Shown here: positions 53,965-64,000 of the stretch, one piece after another
How positions within the stretch are numbered: position 1 is the stretch's first letter
How the letters are laid out: every line of letters begins with the position of its first letter
Source: Cherax quadricarinatus
Taxonomy: Eukaryota; Arthropoda; Malacostraca; Decapoda; Parastacidae
Assembly: GCF_038502225.1 (NCBI RefSeq)
Contig: NW_027196908.1
Coordinates: 1 to 64,000, forward strand
Reading direction: 5' to 3'
DNA: 64,000 nucleotides
Position numbers and translations under genes: made by a program
The notes under the pieces: model-generated
The model's database searches: none
The model's input: the letters and a program-made list of their open reading frames with translations, nothing else
Told to the model about the DNA's origin: nothing

Positions 53965-55140
53965 TCACCCACACCCGCTCATGTATTTATCTAGCCTATT
54001 TTTAAAACTACACAACGTTTTAGCCTCTATAACTGTACTCGGGGGTTTGTTCCACTCATCCACAACTCTATTACCAAACCAGTGCTTTCCTATATCCTTC
54101 CTGAATCTGAATTTTTCCAACTTGAAACCATTGCTGCGAGTCCTGTCTTGGCTGCAAATTTTCAGCACGCTATTTACATCCCCTTTATTTATTCCTGTTT
54201 TCCATTTATACACCTCAGTCATATCCCCCCTAATTCTACGCCTTTCTAAAGAGTGCAGATTCAGGGCCCTCAGTCTGTCCTCATAGGGAAGATTTCTGAT
54301 ACATGGGATCATCTTTGTCATCCTCCTCTGTACGTTTTCCAGAACATTTATATCCATTCTGTAATACTGTGACCAGAACTGCGCAGCATAGTCTAAATGA
54401 GGCCTAACCAAGGATGTATAGATTTGAAGGACAACCTGAGGACTAATGTTATTTATACTTCTAGATATGAAGCCAAGAATTCTGTTAGCTTTATTGCGAA
54501 CACTAATGCACTGTTGTCTTGGCTTTAGATTACTGCAAACCAGAACTCCTAAATCCTTTTCGCAATCAGTAGTATTAAGATCTACATTATTTAGTTTATA
54601 TGTGGCATGGTTATTTAACTGTCCAACATTTAGAACTTTGCATTTGTCAATATTAAACTGCATCTGCCACTTCTCCGACCATTGCGTCAGTCTATTCAAA
54701 TCATCCTGGAGTGCTCTAGTGTCCTCATTAGAATGAATTGGACGGCCTATTTTGGTGTCATCAGCAAATTTGCTTATGTTGCTATTTATTCCCTCATCTA
54801 TGTCATTTATGTAAATTGTGAACAACAACGGGCCCAACACTGACCACTGAGGAACACCGCTTGTGACGTGCCCCCATTCTGATTTCTCCCCATTTATGCA
54901 AACTCTCTGCTGCCTATTTGTCAGCCATGACAAATAAAATTCTCCTCCTATTCCGTGTGCCTTAAGTTTCCTCAATAGCCTCTGATCTGGAACTCTATCG
55001 AAAGCCTTACTGAAGTCCATATACACAATATCATATCCATTACCATGATCTACCTCCTCAAACACCTTAGTAAAAAATGTTAGTAAATTCTTAAGACAGG
55101 AATGCCCCTTTGTAAAACCGTGTTGAGAATCATTAATCAA
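53965..55140 (-). pseudogene. CR1-like reverse transcriptase, catalytic and C-terminal part
   Basis: 391 open codons: HGFTKGHSCLKNLL, VYMDFSKAFDRVPDQRLL, GVPQWSVLGPLLFTIYIND, ISKFADDTKIG (about residue 125), GVLVCSNLKPRQQCISVRNK, SLVRPHLDYAAQFWSQYY, LHSLERRRIRGDMTEVYKW. The conserved PQG of the RT reads PQW, which should damage the enzyme. The reading frame continues a little upstream but has lost the N-terminal RT motifs through the deletion. Confidence 0.88.
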
Positions 55141-55248
55141 TCTGTGCCTATCAAGATGGCTAGGAATTGCTTCGGCAATTAATTGAATACTATATTGATT
55201 TCTTAACTGCCCATCCCCTCTTTTGATACGCCTATATATGCCTCTCTT

Positions 55249-55752
55249 TTAACCAATGAGATGTTTTAATCTATTGTTCATCCATTTTGGATCATTTTTG
55301 TTAGATCTAATTTCTATACCCGGAACAAAAGTTGTCTGGGCAGCTAGAACTATGCTCTGAAAAACGTCATATTGGCAACCAAGATCACCTACCTGACCCA
55401 TAGTCAGGACGTCCCAATTTAGCCCACCCAGGTAATTTTTCAGTCCCATGAAGTCGGCCAAGCGAAAATTTGGGACAGAGATTTGATTGCAGTTATCTGG
55501 GTAATTCCATGATATATTGAAACTAAGTGATTTGTGATCACTTTCCCCAAGCTCATCATTAACCTCAAGATTATTAATTAGTGAATCTTTGTTGGCAAGA
55601 ACCAAGTCAAGCAGATTGTTTCCTCTAGTTGGTTCTGTCACAACCTGTTCTAAAAAGCAATCCTGAACCGTATCAAGAAAGTCACTAGACTCAAGATTTC
55701 CTGTCATATTGTTCCAATCAATTTGTCTAAAGTTAAAATCTCCCATTATCAC
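55249..55752 (-). pseudogene. CR1-like endonuclease, C-terminal part
   Basis: Reads MIMGDFNFRQIDWNNMTGNL, then NLLDLVLANKDSLINNLEV and GESDHKSLSFNISW. These are the DFN, LDLVL and SDH signatures of the apurinic-type endonuclease of CR1 LINEs. It ends after NDPKWMNNRLKHLIG with a stop at the deletion junction with the RT part. The N-terminal half is missing beyond 55790. Confidence 0.8.
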
Positions 55753-55815
55753 AACATTTTCATATCTAGACGCCTTATGAATTTCGTCTCATAGCAGCTT
55801 ACTGCACTCCCTATC

Positions 55816-55945
55816 AAGGTTTGGGGGAGTGGAAGTGCTGGGCATTTATCCTTACACCTGCTGTCCCTGTTCACCTAGCACCAAACAGGTACCTGGGTGT
55901 TATTTAACTGGTGTGGGTCGCATCCTGGGGGACAAGATTGAAGAG
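55816..55945 (+). mobile_element. S1 SINE fragment
   Basis: 'tccttacacctgctgtccct', 'ccaaacaggtacctgggtgt', 'gtgggtcgcatcctggggga'. Lacks the tRNA head and the 3' end. Confidence 0.65.
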
Positions 55946-56345
55946 GATATCTGCTGAAAACATTCATTTCTGTCAGTATCACCGACTATTAAGAGCTATC
56001 GAGTATTATCTATGTGTATAAGACAAGGATAGAAAACCAGAAGGGTCTTTCCCTACCCTCCACTTCCCCTTGCCACTGCCGGCATGAAAAAAAAAACTAG
56101 AAAAATATACCGTACTGAGTAACTAGGTGTGTTTCAGGTTCAGCGTGACCTGAGAACTCCAGTCCTCTAAACCTCAATGCAACTGAAATAGTTCAGAGTG
56201 CGACATAGGTTTGTAATGTTAAATATTACCGATGAAAATTTGAAGTAATTCTGACGAAGCATTTACAAGTTACCATATAGAAACTTTTATAATTTTCTTC
56301 GATAAAAGTGATAAACTAGGATATACACAAATAAATAACAAAAAG
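55946..56345. other. No feature seen
   Basis: AT-rich non-coding sequence. Confidence 0.35.
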
Positions 56346-56369
56346 GCACAATACCGTGACTGGAACGAT

Positions 56370-56508
56370 ACACAAATAACCCGCACATAAAAGAGAGAAG
56401 CTTGCGACGACGTTTCGGTTCGACTTGGACCATTGACTTTGTCAATGGTCCAAGTCGGACCGAAACGTCGTCGTAAGCTTCTCTCTTTTATGTGCGGGTT
56501 ATTTGTGT
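56370..56508. repeat. Fold-back element with 68-bp arms
   Basis: Left arm 56370-56437 and right arm 56441-56508 are inverse copies with only two mismatches and a 3-base centre. The right arm holds GGTCC-AAGTC-GGACC followed by GAAAC (56447-56466). The flank 'ggcacaataccgtgactgga' (left) is the inverse of the flank beside the copy at 21782-21938. Confidence 0.95.
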
Positions 56509-56603
56509 AGGATATACACAGCCCAAATCTGTTTCTAGTCTTCCATTAACAAACGTCAGTTTTGAAGCTAAACTGAAGGGGCAATCTTGCTATTTCAGAC
56601 CAT

Positions 56604-56606
56604 AAC

Positions 56607-56681
<75 letters not shown>
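56604..56681. repeat. (ATA)n microsatellite
   Basis: About 25 units; adjoins the R3 repeat and is probably its expanded tail. Confidence 0.95.
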
Positions 56682-56682
<1 letters not shown>

Positions 56683-56795
56683 TCTTTATTTCTACAAGTA
56701 CATGTACAAGGTATACAGTCCTAACTGACATCAATGACATACTACTATATAGAAAGTCACTTGTTATTCTGAGAATTTCGGGCAAATTAGGTCAG
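56682..56795 (-). repeat. Dispersed repeat R3
   Basis: 'atatctttatttctacaagt', 'aaggtatacagtcctaactg', inverse of 35756-35882. Confidence 0.6.
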
Positions 56796-56990
56796 TTTTG
56801 TCCCAGGATGCGACCCACACCAGTCGACTAACACCCAGGTACCCATTTAACACTGATGGGTGAACAAGGACAGGGACAGCAGGTGTCTTATGGAAACACG
56901 TCCCTAAAGTTTTCCAGCCGTACCGGAGGAGATTAGAACCTCGGACCGCAGTGTGTGAGCTGAGTGCTAGTGATCGAGCTACGGGACACC
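56796..56990 (-). mobile_element. S1-type SINE with tRNA-like head
   Basis: Body 'tcccaggatgcgacccacac', 'acacccaggtacccatttaa', then on the minus strand the tRNA-like head GTCCCGTAGCTCGATCACTA with B-box-like GAGGTTCTAATCTCC. The head differs from the copy at 43488, so the body is carried by more than one tRNA type. Confidence 0.7.
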
Positions 56991-57193
56991 TGAACTTGAA
57001 CCATTAATGAGTTGTATCATCAAGTTATAAGCACTGATGGGCTGGTGCTGATCGGATGTGACACTCAGAAAATACCACCTGAAAAGCAGTATTATGATTG
57101 TTCAAATTTCTCCCCCCCCCCTCTTCAAAAAAAGGGTGAACTGGGACCAAGACCACAACCAGTTATTAACTAATTAATTGAGTTTTATTTAGA

Positions 57194-59526
57194 AAGAGAC
57201 AGGCGCTCCCTTTACAGGCGACGGAAAAGAATAACAGAGCGGCTAAAAGACGTCAATATATCTGAAATGCGTAGGGAGACACTGGTCAGAGAAATAGCAA
57301 GCATCGAACTTAAGCTAAAGGAATCTTATAGGAGTCAGGAATTGCGTGAAGAACTAAAAGCCATAAATGAAATCGAAAGAAACCCAAAGTATTTCTTCTC
57401 CTATGCCAAATCAAAGTCGAGAACAACGTCCAGTATTGGGCCTCTACTTAAACAACATGGGTCCTACACAGATGACAGCAAGGAAATGAGTGAGCTACTC
57501 AAGTCCCAATATGACTTAAGAAATCGTAATGACACGATTGCAAATAAACCATACCCCCGGCCGGGATTGAACCCGCGGTCATAGAGTCTCAAAACTCCAG
57601 CCCGTCGCGCTAACCACTAGACCAGCTAGCCACAATAAGATTCATCCAACTAGGTATATTTCTACACCATAGGAAGGTTAGCACAGGCACCTCTGTGACC
57701 ACAAATGCAAGTTTTTACAGACGAATCTCCAGCTAGCGTGGCCGTGACGAACTCTAGTTCAAGTCCCTTCACTGCCGTCAACATGACTTAAGAAATCGTA
57801 ATGACACGATTGCAAATAAACCATACCCCCGGCCGGGATTGAACCCGCGGTCATAGAGTCTCAAAACTCCAGCCCGTCGCGCTAACCACTAGACCAGCTA
57901 GCCACAATAAGATTCATCCAACTAGGTATATTTCTACAACAACGTCCAGTATTGGGCCTCTACTTAAACAACATGGGTCCTACACAGATGACAGCAAGGA
58001 AATGAGTGAGCTACTCAAGTCCCAATATGACTCAGTTTTTAGCAAGCCGCTAACCAGACTGAGAGTCGAAGATCAAAATGAATTTTTTATGAGAGAGCCA
58101 CAAAATTTGGTTAACACAAGCCTATCCGATGTTATTCTGACGCTAAATGACTTCGAACAGGCGATAAATGACATGCCCATGCACTCTGCCCCAGGGCCAG
58201 ACTCATGGAACTCCGTGTTCATCAAGAACTGCAAGAAGCCCATATCACGAGCCTTTTCCATCCTATGGAGTGGGAGCATGGACACGGGGGTCGTCCCACA
58301 GTTACTAAAAACAACAGACATAGCCCCACTCCACAAAAAGGGCAGTAAAGCAACAGCAAAGAACTACAGACCGATAGCACTAACATCCCATATCATAAAA
58401 ATATTTGAAAGGGTCCTAAGAAGCAAGATCACCACCCATCCAGAAACCCATCAGTTACACAATCCAGGGCAACATGGGTTTAGAACAGGTCGCTCCTGTC
58501 TGTCTCAACTATTGGATCACTACGACAAGGTCCTAAATGCACTAGAAGACAAAAAGAATGCAGATGTAATATATACAGACTTTGCAAAAGCCTTTGACAA
58601 GTGTGACCATGGCGTAATAGCGCACAAAATGCGTGCTAAAGGAATAACAGGAAAAGTCGCTCGATGGATCTATAATTTCCTCACTAACAGAACACAGAGA
58701 GTAGTCGTCAACAGAGTAAAGTCCGAGGCAGCTACGGTGAAAAGCTCTGTTCCATAAGGCACAGTACTCGCTCCCATCTTGTTTCTCATCCTCATATCCG
58801 ACATAGACAAGGATGTGAGCCACAGCACAGTGTCTTCCTTTGCAGATGACACCCGAATCTGCATGACAGTGTCTTCCATTGCAGACACTGCAAGGCTCCA
58901 GGCGGACATCAACCAAATCTTTCAGTGGGCTGCAGAAAACAATATGAAGTTCAACGATGAGAAATTTCAATAACTCAGATATGGTAAACACGAGGAAATC
59001 AAATCTTCATCAGAGTACAAAACAAATTCTGGCCACAAAATAGAGCGAAACACCAACGTCCTAAGACCTGGGAGTGATCATGTCGGAGGATCTCACCTTC
59101 AAGGACCATAACATTGTATCAATCGCATCTGCTAGAAAAATGACAGGATGGATAATGAGAACCTTCAAAACTAGGGATGCCAAGCCCATGATGACACTCT
59201 TCAGGTCACTTGTTCTATCTAGGCTGGAATATTGCTGCACACTAACAGCACCTTTCAAGGCAGGTAAAATTGCTGACCTAGAAAATGTACAGAGAACCTT
59301 CACGGCGCGCATAACGGAGATAAAACACCTCAATTTCTGGGAGCGCTTGAGGTTCCTAAACCTGTATTCCCTGGAACGCAGGCGGGAGAGATACATGATT
59401 ATATACACCTGGAAAATCCTAGAGGGACTAGTACCGAACTTGCACACGAAAATCACTCAGTACGAAAGCAAAAGACTTGGCAGACGATGCACCATCCCCC
59501 CAATTCAATATGTAGATTTAAGCTAG
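57194..59526 (+). pseudogene. CR1-type LINE reverse transcriptase (M), interrupted
   Basis: Reads SLYRRRKRITERLKDVNISE, NPKYFFSYAKSKSRTTSSIG, DMPMHSAPGPDSWNSVFIK, DIAPLHKKGSKATAKNYRP, HGFRTGRSCLSQLLDHYDK, IYTDFAKAFDKCDH, then SVP-stop-GT where PQG is expected, SSFADDTRICM (near 58840), and after frame changes NVQRTFTARI and LYSLERRRERYMIIYTWKIL to VDLS at 59525. Interruptions: the tRNA-SINE at 57517-57937, the TAA at 58755-58757, a TAA near 58970, further frameshifts, and the minisatellite from 59572. The endonuclease is not present. The C-terminal end continues at 63620. Confidence 0.85.
57517..57937 (-). mobile_element. tRNA-derived SINE S2, tandem form with 95-bp flanking repeat
   Basis: Minus strand: tRNA-like units with TGGTCTAGTGGTTAGCGCGA (A-box) and GGGTTCAATCCC (B-box) occur twice, 272 bases apart. 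The LINE sequence 57422-57516 is repeated exactly at 57938-58032, so a 95-bp duplication flanks the insert. Confidence 0.85.
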
Positions 59527-59571
59527 GATAAACCAATCAAGTTAAACATTACGTTGAAGAGGTGGGGACTG

Positions 59572-62500
59572 AGTACACACACCCGGGGTACACACACCCG
59601 GGGTACACACACCCGGGGTACACACACCCGGGGTACACGCACCCGGGGTACACACACCCGGGGTACACGCACCCGGGGTACACATACCCGGGGTACACAC
59701 ACCCGGGGTACACACACCCGGGGTACACACACCCGGGGTACACACACCCGGGGTACACACACCCGGGGTACACGCACCCGGGGTACACACACCCGTGGTA
59801 CACGCACCCGGGGTATACACACCCGGGGTACACACACCCGGGGTACACACACCCGGGGTACACGCACCCGGGGTACACACACCCGGGGTACACGCACCCG
59901 GGGTACACACACCCGGGATACACGCACCCGGGGTACACACACCCGGGGTACACACACCCGGGGTACACGCACCCAGGGTACACGCACCCGGGGTACACGC
60001 ACCCGGGGTACACACACCCGTGGTACACGCACCCGGGGTATACACACCCGGGGTACACACACCCGGGGTACACACACCCGGGGTACACACACCCGGGGTA
60101 CACACACCCGGGGTACACACACCCGGGGTACACGCACCCGGGGTACACGCACCCGGGGTACACACACCCGGGGTACACACACCCGGGGTACACACACCCG
60201 GGGTACACACACCCAGGGTACACGCACCCGGGGTACACGCACCCGGGGTACACACACCCGGGGTACACACACCCGGGGTACACACACCCGGGGTACACAC
60301 ACCCGGGGTACACACACCCGGGGTACACACACCCGGGGTACACACACCCGGGGTACACACACCCGGGGTACACACACCCGGGGTACACGCACCCGGGGTA
60401 CACGCACCCGAGGTACACACACCCGGGGTACACACACCCGGGGTACACACACCCGAGGTACACACACCCGGGGTACACACACCCGGGGTACACACACCCG
60501 GGGTACACACACCCGGGGTACACGCACCCAGGGTACACACACCCAGGGTACACACACCCGGGGTACACACACCCGGGGTACACACACCCGGGGTACACAC
60601 ACCCGGGGTACACGCACCCGGGGTACACACACCCAGGGTACACACACCCGGGGTACACACACCCGGGGTACACACACCCGGGGTACACACACCCGGGGTA
60701 CACACAACCGGGGTACACACACCCGGGGTACACACACGCGGGGTACACACACCCGGGGTACACGCACCCGGGGTACACGCACCCGGGGTACACACACCCG
60801 GGGTACACACACCCGGGGTACACGCACCCGGGGTACACGCACCCGGGGTACACACACCCGGGGTACACACACCCGGGGTACACACACCCGGGGTACACAC
60901 ACCCGGGGTACACACACCCGGGGTTCACACACCCGGGGTACACACACCCGGGGTACACTCACCCGGGGTACACGCCCCCGGGGTACACACACCCGGGGTA
61001 CTCGCACCCGGGGTACACACACCCGGGGTACACACACCCGGGGTACACGCACCCGGGGTACACACACCCGGGGTACACACACCCGGGGTACACATACCCG
61101 GGGTACACACACCCGGGGTACACACACCCGGGGTACACGCACCCGGAGTACACACACCCAGGGTACACACACCCGGGGTACACACACCCGGGGTACACAC
61201 CCGGGGTATACACACCCGGGGTACACACACCCGGGGTACACACACCCGGGGTACACACCCAGGGTACCCACACCCTGGGTACACACACCCGGGGTACACA
61301 CACCCGTGGTACACACACCCGGGGTACACACCCAGGGTACACACACCCGGGGTACACACACCCGGGGTCCACACACCCGCGGTACACGCACCCGGGGTAC
61401 ACACACCCGGGGTACACACACCCGGGGTACACACACCCTGGGTACACACACCCGGGGTACACACACCCGGGGTACACACACCCGGGGTACACACACCCGG
61501 GGTACACACACCCGGGGTACACACCCGGGGTACACATACCCGAGGTACACACACCCGGGGTACACACACCCGGGGTACACACACCCGGGGTACACACACC
61601 CGGGGTACACACACCCGGGGTACACACCCGGGGTACACATACCCGGGGTACACACAAACGGAGTACACACTCCCGGGGTGCACACACCCGGGGTACACAC
61701 ACCCGGGGTACACACCCGGGGCACACACCCGGGGTACACACCCGGGGTACACATACCCGGGGTACACACACCTGGGGTACACACACCCGGGGTACACACA
61801 CCCGGGGTACACACACCCAGGGTACACACCCGGGGTACGCATACCCGGGGTACACATACCCGGGGTACACACACCCGGGGTACACACACCCGGGGTGCAC
61901 CCACGCGGGGTACACACACCCGGGGTACTCATACCCGGGGTACACACACCCTGGGTACACACACCCGGGGTGCACACACCCGGGGTGCACACACCCGGGG
62001 TGCACATACCCGGGGTACACATACCCGGGGTACACACACCCGGGGTACACATACCCGGGGTACACACACCCGGGGTACACACACCCGGGGTACACATACC
62101 CGGGGTACACATACCCGGGGTACTCATACCCGGGGTACACACACCCTGGGTACACATACCCGGGGTACACATACCCGGGGTACACACACCCGGGGTACAC
62201 ATACCCAGGGTACACATACCCGGGGTACACACACTCGGGGTACACACACCCGGGGTACACACACCCGGAGTACACACACCCGGGGTACAAATACCCGGGG
62301 TACACACACCCGGGGTACACACACCCGGGGTACACATTCCCGGGGTACACATACCTGGGGTGCACTCACCCGGGGTACATACACCCGGGGTACACACACC
62401 CGGGGTACACACACCCGGGGTACACACACCCGGGGTACACAGACCCGTTGTACACATACCCGGGGTGCACACACCCGGGGTACACACACCCGGGGTACAC

Positions 62501-63566
62501 ACACCCGGAGTACACACACTCGGGGTACACACACCCGGGGTACACACCCGGGGTACACATACCCGGGGTACACACACCCGGGGTACACACACCCGGGGTA
62601 CACACACCCGGGGTACACACACCCGGGGTACACACACCCGGGGTACACACCCGGGGTACACATACCCGGGGTACACACAAACGGAGTACACACTCCCGGG
62701 GTGCACACACCCGGGGTACACACACCCGGGGTACACACCCAGGGTACACACACCCAGGGTACACACACCCAGGGTACACACACCCGGGGTACACACCCGG
62801 GGTACACACCCAGGGTACGCACACCCGGGGTACACACCCAGGGTACACACACCCAGGGTACACACACCCGGGATACACACCCGGGGTACACACACCCGGG
62901 GTACACACACCCGGGGTACACACCCGGGGTACGCATACCCGGGGTACACATAACCGGGGTACACACACCCGGGGTACACACACCCGGGGTGCACACACCC
63001 GGGGTACACACACCCGGGGTACACACACCCGGGGTACACATACCCGGGGTACACACACCCGGGGTGCACACACCCGGGGTGCACACACCCGGGGTGCACA
63101 CACCCGGGGTGCACATACCCGGGGTACACATACCCGGGGTACACACACCCGGGGTACACATACCCGGGGTACACACACCCGGGGTACACACACCCGGGGT
63201 ACACATACCCGGGGTACACATACCCGGGGTACACATACCCGGGGTACTCATACCCGGGGTACACACACCCTGGGTACACATACCCGGGGTACACATACCC
63301 GGGGTACACACACCCGGGGTACACATACCCAGGGTACACATACCCGGGGTACACACACTCGGGGTACACACACCCGGGGTACACACACCCGGAGTACACA
63401 CACCCGGGGTACAAATACCCGGGGTACACACACCCGGGGTACACACACCCGGGGTACACATTCCCGGGGTACACATACCCGGGTTGCACACACCCGGGGT
63501 ACACACACCCGGGGTACACACACCCGGGGTACACACACCCGGGTTACACACACCCGGGGCACACCC
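59572..63566 (+). repeat. 16-bp minisatellite, about 4 kb
   Basis: About 250 units of ACCCGGGGTACACACA, with variants ACGC, ACAT, GTGC and a 14-bp form lacking one CA. Before 61200 the units are nearly all 16 bp; from 61200 on 14-bp units and CATA variants are mixed in. Large blocks repeat inside the array: 'tactcatacccggggtacac' with its following variant string at 62121 recurs at 63245, and 'cacacaaacggagtacacac' at 61651 recurs at 62674. All six frames are open. Confidence 0.98.
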
Positions 63567-63619
63567 TACTATTATTGAAGAACTGCATTGAACTCTACTC
63601 TCGTTTTTTTATACGCACA

Positions 63620-63898
63620 CAAATGCATTCATAAGTGTCAGGGGACCGAGACTGTTCAACTGCCTCCCAGCACACATAAGGGGGATTACCAACAGACCCC
63701 TGGCAGTCTTCAAGCTGGCACTGGACAAGCACCTAAAGGCAGTTCCTGATCAGCCGGGCTGTGGCTCGTACGTTGGTTTGCGTGCAGCCAGCAGCAACAG
63801 CCTGGTTGATCAGGCGCTGATCCACCAGGAGGCCTGGTCACAGACCGGGCCGCGGGGGCGTTGACCCCCGAAACTCTCTCCAGGTAAACTCCAGGTAA
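63620..63898 (+). pseudogene. CR1-type LINE C-terminus and 3' end
   Basis: Reads VRGPRLFNCLPAHIRGITNR, PLAVFKLALDKHLKAVPDQP, GCGSYVGLRAASSNSLVDQA, then LIHQEAWSQTGPRGR and a stop, the usual C-terminus of this LINE type. The 3' end 'gttgacccccgaaactctct' and 'ccaggtaaactccaggta' match the fragments at 44456-44513 and 35497-35571. It is most simply the remainder of the LINE at 57194-59526 beyond the minisatellite. Confidence 0.75.
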
Positions 63899-64000
63899 TA
63901 TATCAATATATGCACACGTATGTATACATAAGCATGCACACGAATACATTCACAGAGACGACAGTAACAACAAAAATAGTCGCAACGCAAAGGTAAGTAG
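63899..64000. other. No feature seen
   Basis: Short CA/TA-rich sequence to the window end. Confidence 0.4.

Larger units (their letters stand above)
53801..55790 (-). mobile_element. CR1-like LINE with internal deletion
   Basis: Minus-strand element. The 3' end at 53801 has a (TTCTTATG)-type tail. The RT lies at 55140-53965 and part of the endonuclease at 55752-55249. The sequence between endonuclease end and RT start is collapsed near 55249-55190. The same family is at 2103-2806 and 47486-47551. Confidence 0.85.

Noticed and set aside
56546..56785. Leucine-run ORF on the minus strand
   Set aside because: Translation of the (ATA)n microsatellite.
59554..63591. ORFs of 1345 and 1338 codons on plus and 798-869 codons on minus
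   Set aside because: They are the 16-bp minisatellite read in all frames; no unique domain, no start or stop context, and both strands are equally open.

Overview
The window looks like transposon-packed nuclear DNA of a decapod crustacean, probably crayfish-like. This is inferred from the mix of RTE- and CR1/Jockey-type LINEs, Tigger/pogo elements, piggyBac-like MITEs, tRNA-derived SINEs, very long minisatellites and AT-rich filler, and from repeat types I associate with decapods; no single-copy marker proves it. There is no complete host gene, rRNA, CRISPR array or prokaryotic feature.

The only probable host coding sequence is two exons on the minus strand, 20964-21117 and 10243-10401. Both have splice-site consensus, compatible phase 0, and blade-like beta-propeller sequence. 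If they are joined, the 10.6 kb between them is one intron filled with repeats.

Layout. 1-9 kb: MITE and SINE debris, then a nearly full-length RTE-like LINE (2814-6406) joined head to tail with a truncated copy (6407-7684). 9-21 kb: the putative host gene region, with piggyBac-like elements (11081-12359 and 12364-15583), a Tigger MITE carrying a GCT/CAG array (13668-14957), and an RTE LINE with an intact 968-codon ORF on the minus strand (16011-18917). 22-31 kb: strongly nested elements. A piggyBac-like MITE (22078-26222) holds two Tigger elements, and a LINE is split by a 3.4 kb Tigger that is itself split by a piggyBac-like MITE (28617-29691). 32-36 kb: a Tigger whose interior is a 20-bp minisatellite, a short Tigger with an in-frame internal deletion, and a SINE cluster. 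37-40 kb: a Jockey/CR1-group LINE with an intact 984-codon ORF. 42-46 kb: a damaged RTE LINE with SINE and LINE-tail insertions, sitting between two (TA)n tracts. 47-50 kb: a second, 5'-truncated Jockey/CR1-type LINE. 51-53 kb: a 40-bp satellite. 53-56 kb: a possible hammerhead ribozyme motif, a minus-strand CR1-like LINE and a long hairpin element. 57-64 kb: a third CR1-type LINE interrupted by a tandem tRNA-SINE and then by 4 kb of 16-bp minisatellite, with its C-terminal end beyond the array.

How the parts relate: the autonomous families (RTE LINE, Tigger transposase, CR1-type LINEs) each have non-autonomous derivatives in the same window. Examples are the 5'UTR-3'UTR RTE derivative at 13156-13625, Tigger MITEs, and 3'-tail fragments. 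Several DNA transposons carry tandem repeats in place of their transposase interior, so repeat arrays are apparently being moved by transposition.
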